DNA from: Dacryopinax spathularia
Lineage: Eukaryota; Basidiomycota; Dacrymycetes; Dacrymycetales; Dacrymycetaceae
NCBI GenBank assembly: GCA_037974965.1
Contig: JBBPFI010000009.1
Span: 1,054,001-1,118,000, forward strand
Length of the DNA: 64,000 nucleotides
Reading direction: 5' to 3'
Shown: positions 34,322 to 45,237 of the stretch, one piece after another
Layout: each line of letters begins with the position of its first letter
How positions within the stretch are numbered: the first letter of the stretch is position 1
Translations under genes and position numbers: made by a program
Notes under the pieces: generated by a model
Told to the model about the DNA's origin: nothing
The model's database searches: none
The model's input: the letters and a program-made list of their open reading frames with translations, nothing else

Positions 34322-35203
34322 CAGGGTTTATTAGTAGAGTACGTAGCGCCTAATGGATCCACGTAAATGGAGGACGTCCAAAGTGGGCTGCAACACTGTG
34401 CTGCTACTTGCAGTGGAGCACCGTGGGCGGTGATTCCCCTCGCGCCGTTCCAGACTTCTTTCGGTCGATGCTGACTCTGAAGAGTTTCACACTGCGGATG
34501 CGGCGCGACAGCGCGATATGCGCAGCCTTGACTCCTTCGGACGGCGTTTACCCAACCGTAGAGCATGGTGTTGTCAGGATGTTTGTTGCCAGCTCTCACG
34601 GATGAGTAACCATTCAGCAGGCAATCCGAAGGGGAAGACTCAGGCCTATTTCCCTCACGCGGTGGAGAACACACGGTGAACATTCTGATCGCTTCATGGC
34701 AGCTAGGTTCTGCCTATTCCGTCCAGCCAGCTGTCGGCGTTTGGTAGCAACTAGCAGCCGCCACAGGTCAGATCGGGCTGAGCGGTGCGAGCATATGTAC
34801 GGCCACTTGTGCCAGCCATGCCCTGTTGACCAGCGTGGCCCATTCCCATGGCCAGAAACAGGTCCAGCTTATTAGCGCATATAGAGAAGCTGCGACAGCG
34901 ATATTTGCTCCTGGTCGTTCGACAACGACCGAACTTGTGGCGGAAGCAAATGCCCCCTCACGAAAAAGTGCTCAGAGGCGCGCGTACGACGGCCACGGGC
35001 CGCTACACACTGACTCGAGCTCGTCAGCGTCGAAAAGGTCACCGACGACCACCATCCAACACTTGTCAATATCGCATCGAATATCGTCAAGGACTTTCGG
35101 AACTTGATCCCTCGGGCTAGAAGTTATTCTTTGACACGCACATAATCCGTCTTTATTTTGCGCCCAGAGTCGTTATCTGAGCGCTCTCGATACCTCAGCA
35201 ATC
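34322..35203. other. Intergenic, promoter of eIF2-gamma; possible small minus-strand exon
   Basis: The right part should hold the eIF2-gamma promoter. On the minus strand, 34867-34751 could be a terminal exon of 38 codons ending CGGC-stop, preceded by an intron-like 3' end (CTAATAAG at 34875-34868) with the TATATGCGC motif that is common in introns of this window. I could not find a convincing first exon, so no gene is called. Confidence 0.45.
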
Positions 35204-36942
35204 ATGGCTGAAAACAAAACGAATGGCCTGCCTGAACAGGTCGAGATCCCGGTGGAGGAGATGACGCCGTTGACGCCAGGAATCATTGCCGTGCGTGGAT
35301 TCCAGTTCGTCCAAGTGGCATATATCTTACGTTCATTCAGCGACAAGCAACGATCAATATTGGCACTATCGGTCACGTCGCTCACGGGAAATCAACCGTC
35401 GTGAAGGCGATATCAGGAGTATTGACTGTGCGGTTCAAGAATGAGCTAGAGCGCAATATTACAATCAAGCTTGGTTACGCAAATGCCAAGGTCCGTAAGC
35501 TCGTAAATGGCCAAAGTTCTAATGCTGACGAAACTCGCCAGATCTACAAGTGCGAGAATCCCGCCTGCCCACGACCGGGCTGCTACAAGTCATATCGGTC
35601 GGACAAGGAGGAGCACCCAATGTGCGAGCGACCAGGCTGCAATTCGCGAATGAACCTGGTCAGGCACATCAGCTTCGTCGACTGCCCTGGTCACGACATT
35701 CGTGCGCATATATTCCATTCCTCTGCGTTCATACCGCTGATTTTGCTCTAGTCATGGCCACCATGTTGAACGGTGCTGCGGTCATGGATGCTGCATTGCT
35801 ACTTATCGCCGGTAACGAGTCCTGCCCGCAACCGCAAACGTCCGAGCATCTTGCTGCAGTCGAAATCATGAAGCTTCAACATATCATCATCCTGCAAAAC
35901 AAGGTCGATCTGATTCGCGAACAAGCTGCATTGGAGCACCACAAAAGCATAGTAGACTTCGTCAAAGGTGCGCTCACCCGTGCTCCCCTCAGCGACCATA
36001 TGAGCTTAACACGCACTTCTAGGCACTGTCGCCGAATCCTCCCCAATTGTCCCCATATCCGCCCAGCTAAAATACAACATTGACGCCGTAAACGAATACA
36101 TCGTAAAACGGATACCTATACCCGTTCGAGACTTCACCTCGGATCCCCGGCTGATCGTTATTCGGTCGTTCGATGTCAACAAGCCTGGTGCGGAAGTGGA
36201 TGAGCTGAAGGGTGGAGTCGCCGGTGGCAGTATTTTGACAGGTGTCTTACGAGTAAGTCGGATGCGCCATACGCCGTCCAGTATAGCTCACGTGGTTATA
36301 GGTTGGGCAAGAGATTGAGGTCCGGCCAGGAATCGTTACCAAGGATAACGAGGGTCGTGTGCACTGCCGTCCTATCATGAGCCGAATTGTCTCCCTTTTC
36401 GCTGAGCACAACGATCTGAAGTTTGCCGTACCTGGTGGTCTGATTGGTGTTGGTACCCGAATTGACCCTACCCTGTGCCGTGCCGATCGGTTGGTTGGGC
36501 AAGTTCTGGGTGCAGTAGGCAAGCTGCCGGCTATCTACACTGGTACGCCAACACGATCTGCAAAAGGACCTTGACTCATGGGTTTGTAGAACTCGAGATT
36601 AGCCTCTTCTTGCTTCGTCGGTTGCTCGGTGTCAAGTCCGACGACAAGAAGCAGACAAAGGTGCAGAAGCTCACGAAGGGCGAAGTTCTCATGGTCAACA
36701 TCGGCTCTACCTCCACTGGTGGTCGAGTCATGAGCGTGAAGGCTGATCTGGCAAAGATCGTCCTTACTAGCCCGGCTTGTACGGAAATTGGGGAGAAGGT
36801 GGCGCTTAGCAGGAGAATTGAGAAGCATTGGCGGTTGGTTGGTGAGTAGATCTCTGTCAGGCACAGTAATTACGGTTGCTGATATGCTGGCGCAGGTTGG
36901 GGGAGCGTTCGTCGCGGTGTCACGCTCGATGTGGATCAGTAG
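35204..36942 (+). CDS. GCD11: Translation initiation factor eIF2 subunit gamma
   Basis: Exons are 35204-35290, 35341-35490, 35542-35701, 35752-35967, 36023-36252, 36302-36542, 36590-36841 and 36896-36942, giving 460 residues. eIF2-gamma is the GTPase core of eIF2 and brings initiator Met-tRNA to the 40S ribosome. G1 is GHVAHGKST, switch 1 holds [15 protein letters not shown]3 is DCPGHD, G4 is NKVD and G5 lies in PISAQLK. A zinc-ribbon insertion with four Cys ([14 protein letters not shown] then [10 protein letters not shown]) is present, as in other eukaryotic gammas. Domains 2 and 3 follow ([58 protein letters not shown]). Introns are 47-55 nt. The last exon encodes only 15 residues. One intron (35702-35751) has the GCGCATATA motif directly after its GT. 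Confidence 0.97.
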
Positions 36943-37194
36943 ATGTTATATGTACGGGTTTGACGTCCTTTGCACGTGTGCCATCTGTCGTTGCCCATGC
37001 TCTAATGACATGATGTCTGTATATTGCATTCGCCATTCGCCATCGAGGAGGACGGGACTCAGCGGCACGAGCAATTGCCATTTCCATTTCTTCTGAAGCA
37101 ATCGTCCAGTCAAGCAATATCCTCTTTCAACTACTGATTCTAATCATGGTTGCCGTTCGTCGAGGCGATCACTGGACGTCCTGGTCAGAAGAGC

Positions 37195-37704
37195 TCAAAT
37201 CGAATTCTGCGCGTACGAACCCTGGTCGGCCTTCGCCTCATTCTGAGAATGGCGAACCTTGGCATCTACCTTCTACATGGACGTGAGCTGCCGATTCTGC
37301 CCCGCAAAAGGAGCTCGACTTACCGCCAATTCCCCCTGGATCTCCTCCAGTCCCTTCTCGTTCTTCCTGGCCTGTCTCATGGCGCTCAGATTATGCTTGC
37401 TCTTGTCCTGGGTATCGACGATCCCTTGTCCGTATCTTCCAGTCGCATCAGCCAATCGAATCCACCTTTCAACACAACCATGACACCACGCGTCTTCAGC
37501 ATGCCTGGCCGCCGTTTCAGGGTCGATCAGGCCGGCCTCCAGCTGCCGCTTATTCTCCTCCTGCACCTGCTCCGCCAAGCGAGTCCCGCGAACATTGGCG
37601 TCGACGACGTTATGCTCCTGAAGCTGCTCCTGGATCTTCTTGCCTGCCGTGCCGCCGATGTTTCCGAGAGGACCGAGGGCGCTACCGCTGATCGGGTCGG
37701 CCAT
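37195..37704 (-). CDS. Small hydrophilic coiled-coil protein, unknown
   Basis: Exons are 37704-37324 and 37272-37195, giving 152 residues. The 51-nt intron begins GTAAGT and ends CACGTCCATGTAG, and splicing replaces an in-frame stop by a longer tail. The start MADPISGSALGPLGN was chosen because it is the first ATG that yields a compact hydrophilic protein. The Gly-rich N-terminus is followed by predicted helices rich in Glu, Gln, Lys and Arg (EQVQEENKRQLEAGL, ARKNEKGLEEIQGEL, HSQNEAKADQGS). No signal peptide, membrane segment or catalytic motif is seen. Function is unknown. Confidence 0.6.
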
Positions 37705-38166
37705 GCTTTCGTGTATCTCTAGTGTCTGAGTATGGGTATGGTAGGGTATACAGGTATGAATCGTGTGTATACTTGTGCAGTCTCCCACAGTGCCATGATC
37801 TGGTGTTTATATCCTCTTCCCCGGGTTGGAGTGGGAACTAACGCTTACATTCATCAAACCGTGAGATGAGGATTCATGACGACAAGGGGGTGCTATGACG
37901 CTTAAGAAGTCTGAAAGAAGGTCAGAAGCAAGGGATGGCATAAGGGACGAGAAGGGCAGAAGCGCTACTGATGTCCCGGCCTTGGTTTTCTCCTTTTGCC
38001 TTCCTCATCTCCACAACGGAGAAATGGTCTGGTCTTCGAACTGGGAGCGTCTGTCGGCGGCCGAGGGGCGACGCGAATGTGCAGCTCCAGGGAGTAAGGA
38101 TGTGAATTTCAGCTGCAATCACTTTATTGTGCTCCACTTGCAGCCCAGTCCTACGATGATGCTATC
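37705..38166. other. Intergenic
   Basis: About 460 bases upstream of the small coiled-coil gene and downstream of the cysteine-rich gene, both on the minus strand. A CA/TG-rich stretch (37730-37775) lies just upstream of the small gene. No coding signal was found. Confidence 0.5.
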
Positions 38167-39137
38167 CTAACATTGTTTTGGTGCACAAGTCTCCACTCCC
38201 CGCTCAACCAATCCGCACGCTGCGCGAAGTCGCCGTCTCCTACGTGCAGTGATATCCGTCAGTGTATAGCGCTCTTTGCCCACTGTGTGTCAATTAGCAC
38301 CAGTCACAAGCAGAGATCCAAACTTTACCTTTCCAAAGCCTGACTAAAACCCTGGGGACCAGCTTTATGCGCCTTTCCCGGTTTCCAGCGATCTTGACAG
38401 TCTCCTCGGCTCTCTTCAGTGCTTCGGCAGCACGCTTTTCAGCCTTCGCAGTCCGCGCCTCTGCCTCGTCTACAGCCTTCTTCGCCTGCTCTAGAGCCCT
38501 CCTCAATCGCTCTTCAGCCTCCCTCCCTCACTGTTCAGCTTCCCTTGCCTGCTCTTTAGCCTTTCTCATCTGCACTTCAGCATCGCGCGCTCGCTCTTCA
38601 GCCTCCCTCGCTTGCTCTTCAGCCTTGCGCACTCGCTCTTCAGCCCGCTCTTGGCCGCTTGCCCGGTCTTCTTCCTCTTCCTCCCTTGCCCCGTCTTCAG
38701 CCTTGCTCTCCTTGGTCGGAAGACAGTGCCAAGTGAATTTGGCCTGGACATGCACCCACAAAGCTGGGGGAACCTCTGTCTTGTTGTCGAGTTGTTGCCT
38801 GGCCTTTGCGTAAGTTGGTGACCGAGCGGCAAACTGTGGTCCTGTAGACTCTTTTGAACCACCTGTCTTGCAGAAGAAGCAAACCAGCTGGGGCGGACAC
38901 TGAGGGCAATGATGCTGGGTGGAGGTGTCAAAGATGTTGTGGCAATCCTTGCAGACGTATCCTTGTTTACATTTACAGTCGGAGTCGTTGTCCTGCTGTT
39001 GCGCAGTGTCCTGCTGTCGCGCAGTGTCCTCCTTAGTGATGGGGAAGAATGACCAAGTTGTGTCGACACCTTCTGTTAAGAGCTCTTTCAGCACCTTACT
39101 CAACTCGGATTCATCACTGTTCAGGAATCTGGTCCTC
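38167..39137 (-). CDS. Cysteine-rich coiled-coil protein, frame interrupted by TGA
   Basis: A frame open from about 39137 encodes an acidic N-terminus, a Gln/Asp repeat (TARQQDTAQQQD), then a Cys/His-rich segment with paired Cys: CKCKQGYVCKDC, HHCPQCP and CFFC, probably binding zinc. From about residue 140 it is a long charged coiled coil with heptads of the type REAEERARDAE. A TGA at 38530-38528 breaks this frame, yet the same heptads continue after it (REAEERLRRALEQAKKA) for about 65 codons and on through a 46-nt intron (38328-38283) to a stop at 38167. Either a 57-nt intron removes the TGA (GTGCAG to GGGAG, same phase) or the gene is a nonsense allele. No ATG begins the first frame; an acceptor-like TTAG precedes it, so an upstream exon is missing. 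Function unknown. Confidence 0.5.
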
Positions 39138-39281
39138 TAATGACGCATCGGGCCATCTGTGAAGGTCATGAGACACATTGCAGTATGTCTCGCAACAGGA
39201 CGGCCTTCATCGTCACGTGACTAGCCCACGCGTATCTCTCGGACACTTGTCCGTGCTGGTGGCGGTGTTGTTATCTCTCCC

Positions 39282-39577
39282 ATGAACGACCATATCGATC
39301 CAGACCAGACGCTGGTCGAAGCCGTAGCCCAGTCCAGTTCTCCACCGATAACCTATCGTGTGAGAGATAGTAGCCACCACTACGTGCTGGTATGTGACGT
39401 GACGGCCTGATGATCACACTAACTGACAATGCTCAGGCCACCGTGTGTGCCATACTTGCTAATTGCAAGGTGCTCGAAGTGGAATTTATTGGTCATACTA
39501 CGGTCCGTATAACGGGCTCAACAGACGAAGGAGGAGTTACCAGTGCGTCATTGTGCGGCCCCTCTCGGATTTTTTGA
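39282..39577 (+). CDS. Small unknown protein
   Basis: Exons 39282-39389 and 39437-39577 give 82 residues if read to the first stop. The 47-nt intron is well formed (GTATGT, CTAAC, CAG) and the joined protein is compact: a Gln/Ser N-terminus, then alternating strands and a helix (ITYRVRDSSHHYVLATVC, KVLEVEFIGHTTVRITG). A second 5' splice signal, GTGCGT, occurs near the end of exon 2, so the true C-terminus may be different, for example a stop right after a further splice. I recognise no family. It is divergent to the cysteine-rich gene, with starts only about 150 bases apart. Confidence 0.42.
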
Positions 39578-39689
39578 CATTATTGCCAGTTTGAGCGCAA
39601 CCAGGAAGTGTAGATGCGGTACATTTGGGTCGTGCACCTTCCCACGTCCACACCTTCGCACCTCCCGCCCCTTGTTTTCTCTCACCTCT

Positions 39690-39822
39690 GTATGTGCATG
39701 TAAACCCACAGCATTTCAGGCAAATAAGTCATTCTGTGCACGTCTTCGCACAGTCCGCTTCTCCGCACTCGCACCCTCCGCACCTTTGCACCTCTGCATC
39801 TCCGCACCTTTGCACATCACAC
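39690..39822. repeat. Degenerate tandem repeat, CTCCGCACCTTTGCAC type
   Basis: Units resembling CTYCGCACCTTTGCACC recur between about 39690 and 39822, clearest at 39766-39820. The stretch overlaps the 3' flank of the sugar transporter on the other strand. It is low-complexity DNA with no coding role recognised. Confidence 0.55.
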
Positions 39823-41518
39823 CACTTCCTGGTGAACAAAGCTCCCCTTCTCGCTGCCAGGGCTCTCGACCTTGTCCGTTGGAACGCCGTGAACTACATC
39901 CTCCAAACCAGCATCGATCGCCGCCTGTCTGTCGGCACGCTCTTGGAGGTCCTTGACGGCCGCCTCGCCGTCGAAGAGAATGGCAGTCTCTTCGAGGGTC
40001 AAGCCCTTTGTCTCTACGACGAAGAAGTATAGGAAGGCTAGGATGGCGATCATCACTACGTCGAATACGACCTGTATCATTTACGCGTCAGCATGCAGTG
40101 GGAAAAGATTTACGAGGGAAGACGCACGTAGTATTTCCAACCCAGAGATTGGAAGCCGATCGGATTCGTATACTGGTTGAAGACAAGGAAGGAGGCCTGC
40201 GTGATCGCCCACAGCGAGTGTCCCTTAGAGCGCAAAGAGGTGGGGACGATCTCCGTCACGTAGAGGAGCATGATCCCCGGCCAGCCGAAGGCATAACAGC
40301 CAGTGAAGAAATAGATGAACACCACCACAAACGCGCCGGAGACTTTGTCCTTGTGTAGGTTGTACTGCGCCGAACAGATGGTGACCGATACGAGGAAGGC
40401 GAGCATCATACTCGTCGTGACGAGCAGGATCCTTCTCCGACCGAACTTATCCGCGGAGAACCCTGCGCCGATACCGCAGCAGAAGTTCCATACCGTCAGG
40501 CCGAGGTTGATACCGAGCTGTTGCTTGCGGTCCGTGATGCCGATCGTGTTGAGCACGGGCGAGAGGTAGTAGGTGACCAGACCGTTGCCCGACCACTGTC
40601 CGGACAAGGCGAGAGCCATCATGATCCAAGACCGGCGACGCATGCCGGGCGTGTTGAAAAGGCTGGCCCATCCGCCGATCTTGTTCGCTCGCTCCTCTTC
40701 CAGAGCCTTTTTCATCTCCTCGAACTCATACAGGACGAGCGGGTCATGCGGGTCGCCTTTGCCGTGATAGTATACCAGCACGTCGAGCGCTTCTTGTTCC
40801 CGCCCCTTGGACATGAGCCAGCGAGGCGATTCAGGGCCGAGCATGACCATGCACATCTGGAAGACGGTCGGGATGACCTGGATGAGCGCTGGAAGCCGCC
40901 AGGACCAGCTGCTCGTGATGTAGTAGGTACCAAAGGTGATGCCGGCAGCGACGATCGAGCCAACGCCGGTCAGAGAGCCGTAGCACCCCGACAGGATAGG
41001 CCGGTGTGACGGATAGGCAAGCTCGATGACCATCAACGGGTCGGCGTTGTTGTTGAATCCTCCGCCGAATCCGAGCAGGGCACGACCGCCAAGGAACCAG
41101 TTGACGTTCTTGGCCGCCGCTTGTAGAGAGGCACCGGTGATCATCATCATCGTACCGAGGATGATGGTCTTCCGTCGGCCGAACCGGTCGTTCCAGAGCG
41201 GCGCAACGGGGATCGAGCCGAGAGAGCCGATGTTCTGGACTGCACCGAGCAGACCAAGCGTGGAGCCGGTAGGATGGTTGAAATCCGCTTGCCAGAAGGG
41301 CAAGATCTGAAGACCGGAGACGAGAGCGCCGTCGTAGCCGTTTGCCATGTTACCCAGGCAGCTACGAGCGCAATGAGCGGACGAACTCGGCTCGCAAGAA
41401 ACACATACTAGAGTCCAACCCAAAACATCAGCTTCCAGAGCCTCGCATGTTGCCACCAGTGGTCATTCGGGTTGATCAGAGTCTTGTAATGCCCCGCAAT
41501 TTGCGATCTGCCAGCCAT
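39817..41518 (-). CDS. Sugar transporter, MFS sugar porter family
   Basis: Exons are 41518-41409, 41361-40128 and 40071-39817, giving 532 residues. The protein should import sugars across the plasma membrane by 12 helices. Family signatures are clear: NGYDGALVSGLQIL in helix 1, DRFGRRKTIILG after helix 2, GRALLGFGGGFNNNADPLMVIELAYPSHR around helices 4-5, PESPRWLMSKGREQEAL, DKFGRRRILL after helix 8, and VETKGLTLEE at the end of helix 12. The sequence between helices 10 and 11 (GIMLLYVTEIVPTSLRSKGH) fits the lactose/hexose permease-like branch of fungi. The start ATG at 41518 is followed by a soluble stretch with HWWQHARLWKL. The specific sugar is not predictable from the sequence. Confidence 0.93.
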
Positions 41519-43017
41519 GATGTCCTGCTTCCTCTAAGGGCGAGGAAGATAGCAGGGGACGGTAGAAGCTTGTATTATGGCCTGTTCGCTCCTTTTATGC
41601 CCCCTCATACAGGGGAGATGGAGGAGATCAACAATAGAAGACGCCATGGTCTCGTGCCCCACGCTTTCGGAGCCCGTGCCGTATTATTCCACTGCCAGTT
41701 GGAGCATTGTGAACCCAGTACTAGGTGGAGGAAGCGCCCCGCCAGCCACAGATGGTAGCTGTCAAAGAGACATACAATACAGACGATCCCAACTGAATTG
41801 AATTTCAGCCCATGTTGACAGACAGTGCATAGATCAAAGCAGGATTAGCATCCTCCATCATGACAGCGGTGGCAGGTGGAAACGAGCGAGAAGCACAAGA
41901 TCATCTTACTCTTACCCCGCGCGCGGCATCAATCTGAGTTTTGGGGGAAGGCGCCACGCTTCCGTTCCCCGCATTTTCGCCCCGTATTTCCGGTGAAGGC
42001 GGCCTCCACCGACGTCCCCGTGCGCATTAACGTATAGCACTCTCAGTGTTGCGGGCAAGATGGCATTATTACTTGCCATTATAAGCTACTTGGCTTGGCA
42101 GGGCATGGTGGATGACCTCCCACTCCGCTCTGTCCATTCAGTCGTCTCGAGTCAGTTCTCCACTGCTTGGTGCAGACAGGCGTCCTCCACCATATGTCCA
42201 GCAAGTGGATCTCAACTTTGACGACTCTGTCGACTAGCAGATGGCGAGTGTCAGCGGGGTAAAATTCGCCGTCCTGGCCATTATTCCAGCACTTAGCAAA
42301 TGTAACCGCTAGCAACCTGTCCGTAACCCGGCCCGAGCATGGCAAACAATTAAGCTTCCAACAGCCACACTCTCCTAAATCCAAATAGACTTCGCCCCTC
42401 TTCCCCTCCCAAGTCAGACCCTGCTGCCTTTGTACACTAGTAGTCCCCGTGCTGACTGGCTGACGAAAAGGGGTCTGCCAAGAGCAAGACGGCGAATCTC
42501 TGGAAAATCGCGAGACATGTGGATCAGCTGATGTTGATGAGGCGTTCTGATAGATGGTGGTGAGCAAGAAGATGGAGGGACAGGGACCGATTCGTTTATA
42601 GGTGGGGTGCGGCCCTTGTGAGGAGGGCGGGAAGTCAATTTACCGAGTGCCCGATCGGACCAGGTTCGTGCGAAGAACCTTGGACTTCAATAGGGAGAAG
42701 GCTTGTTGTGCGGGGATATCAGGCGCGCGGCGTCGTGGCCACTCGCATGCGCATGAATAGATCATCAATTTCGTATCATTCGCTCGTGAAACGTATGCTA
42801 CATCAGAAAGCCATCTTTCACAAGCGTTTGGGCTTGGGGAAAGACGGCAGAGAGTGAGAATATGGACCGATACGGCGGACTACACTACTACGGAAGAAGG
42901 AAAGGGGGGAAGCCTCCTCATTTTTATGCTAGGATGGGGTGGGATATCTGAGGAGTTCGGGTTTGCGGCTTGAGCGGAGGGTTGAGGGGATGGGGAGGGA
43001 GAATAGAGGGAGAGCAA
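41519..43017. other. Intergenic, promoter of the sugar transporter
   Basis: A 1.5-kb gap between two minus-strand genes. Only short unlinked open frames are present. The left half should contain the transporter promoter. I see no repeat or RNA gene. Confidence 0.55.
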
Positions 43018-44695
43018 TTACAGCTCGGCATGCGCGCTCGCGGAGCTGGCATGGCTGCTGACTTTGCTGCCGTACGAGCTGGCCACAGAGCTGGCAGACT
43101 TGGCGCTCTCGCTCGCGGCGCTGTATGCAGCCTTCTTCTCGCGCTTGTACTCGCGCTCAGCGGCAGCCTTCCCCATGCCCAGCAAGCCCTTCAGGTCCTC
43201 AACCTTGTCCTCGGCGAACTCGTAGCCGCTCTGGGCATACCGGCGGACAGTGGCGAGCAGGTCGTCAATTGCGGAGGTGGTCTGGACCCAGCGGATGCGA
43301 GTCTCCTGGAGCAGGGTCGGGCGGTCCATGCCGGGGATCTTGGTCTCATCGACTCCGTTATTGCGGAGGTATGCGCGGAGACGTGCATCGGGCCAGGTAA
43401 GGTAGTTTGAGGCGTAGGTGTGGGCCTGGTCGTACTTCTCGTGCATCAGGTTGACGAGCTCGTCGCGGCGGACTTGGGCGTCAGAGCGGAGGTAGCCGTG
43501 GTCGATCAGCCAGTCACGCATCTCCGAGTCCTTCCAGGAAGACCAGATGGTGTCCTTGGCACGGTGGTAATGGTCATCCATCAGGCTGAGGAGCTTGTCA
43601 CGCTTAAGCTGAGCATCCGACTTCACGACGCCGTGCTCAACGAGCCAAGCCTTGAGGTCGGACTCAGACCAGGTAGAGTACACCTTGTCCTGTGTGGTGT
43701 AGTAGTTCTCCTTCATCAAAGCAAGGAGCTTCTCGCGTGCCGGGACGTAGTCAGACTTGATGACGCCGTTGGCAACGAGCCACTCGTGCTGATATTCACC
43801 TTAGTACAAGGAACGACAGTTGCAACAAGAAGTAACTCACAATGTAGGAGTCGCTCCAAGCATCATACGCCGGGTTGTAGACGGTAGTATATGCATGCTT
43901 CATCTTGTCAAGGAGCTCCTCACGCTTGAGCTGAGCCTTGGTCTTGACGAAACGGTGCTCCTCAAGCCAGTTCCTCAGCTCAGTGTCGGACCAGGTGCTC
44001 CAGACAAAGTCCTTCGTCTCATCCGCAGCCCTCACGATGGAGTGAGAGGCGGCAGCGGCAGCAGCAGTGGCGGAGCGGGATGCCTGGGTAGCGGCCGAGT
44101 TGAGCGACTTGGACGCCTGGTGGGTCGCGTCGCCGTGGATGGCAGTAGAGATGGCGGTGGAGGCAGCGGAGGAGTACGAGGAGATAGCGCTCGACAGAGC
44201 CTTGTACCGGTTCTTGGCGAGAACACGAAGTTGTTCAGCCTTGGACTTGGGCGGCACAATGCCCTGCGACACGAGGAATTCGCGTGCTTGGGATTCGCTC
44301 CATCTATACAATCAGTCAGCATCAAGAAAAGTTTGAGAAAACGTAGCAGACGTACGTGTCAACAACAGAGTCCTTCGTGTTCGCGAAGATCTTCTGCGCA
44401 GACTCGACGTTGTCCTTCGTCCAAGTGCTCGCAGCATAATAGTTCGCCTTTGCGAGCTCCGCCAGATCCTCCTTCGAGTAATCGGTCGGGACAGGGATAT
44501 TGTTCTCCCTCAAATAAGCAGCAAGCTTGTCCTTATCCCACGTCGTATAATCCGGCGCTACATCAGGCAAAACGTAGTCAGTACGAATGCTCGAACTCCA
44601 CACAAGCGGCCAAATGACGCACCTTTGTCGCTGGAGAACCAGGACGCAGACGCGCTTGTTGCGAGGAGAGCAACGAGCAAGAAGTTTACCCTCAT
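43018..44695 (-). CDS. ISH1: Ish1/Msc1-family nuclear-envelope stress protein
   Basis: Exons are 44695-44623, 44557-44356, 44303-43841 and 43788-43018, giving 502 residues. The N-terminus MRVNFLLVALLATSASASW is a signal sequence. The mature part is a string of about seven Ish1 repeats of 40-55 residues, each with a Trp-Ser/Thr-x-Asp/Glu start, a Leu pair and a basic end, for example WSDTELRNWLEEHRFVKT, WSESDLKAWLVEHGVVKS and WSSWKDSEMRDWLIDHGYLR. In fission yeast, Ish1 sits at the nuclear envelope and rises in stress and stationary phase; yeast Msc1 affects meiotic recombination. The Ser/Ala-rich spacer between repeats 2 and 3 and the Ser/Ala C-terminus are unstructured. Function is by family only. 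Confidence 0.88.
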
Positions 44696-45237
44696 GATTG
44701 GTCGTGTATGCTGCTATGAGTGTATGCAGACAGGGCGATGGTGATGGTGCAGAGGAGAGGCGACGACGGTCCGGTGCAGAGACTCTTTTAAAGCTCTGTC
44801 CGTCTGTCGGAGTACGTGGTTTTGCGCGGCGAATCGTTGGGTACGGGGCAAAGTGGGTTGCGTACTTGACGCGGTGCCGACGTCATCTGACCCCACTCGG
44901 AACCAATTGCTTGAGCTCCCTGATGCGCCACAACTTGGTAACCGAGCGAGCGTGATCGGCGGCCAAGAGAGGGGAGATCTGGGCGCCCACGTGCGAGGCA
45001 TGTGCAAATCCCGTGAGTTCTGCAAGCTTCGCGTCGCGCGAAAAGTGGAGCATGGAAGAGGGGGGTCATCGTCGCCGCCAAACTCCTTCCCGCAAAATAC
45101 TCCTACCATCGATTTGGCTTGTGGTAATCAGGCGCAAACGCAGCCCAACTCAAATTACCCAAACAGTAGGCAATATAGAAACAGTACAATAACAACGCTT
45201 CCTTTTGGCAAAGAGTAAAGAAAAGAAAATATATCAA
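44696..45237. other. Intergenic, promoter of the Ish1-like gene
   Basis: About 540 bases between the start of the Ish1-like gene and the stop of the helicase gene, both on the minus strand. No coding signal was found. Confidence 0.5.

Noticed and set aside
43125-44617. Long plus-strand frames opposite the Ish1-like gene
   Set aside because: They are antisense shadows created by the repeat-rich, GC-biased codons of the real gene.
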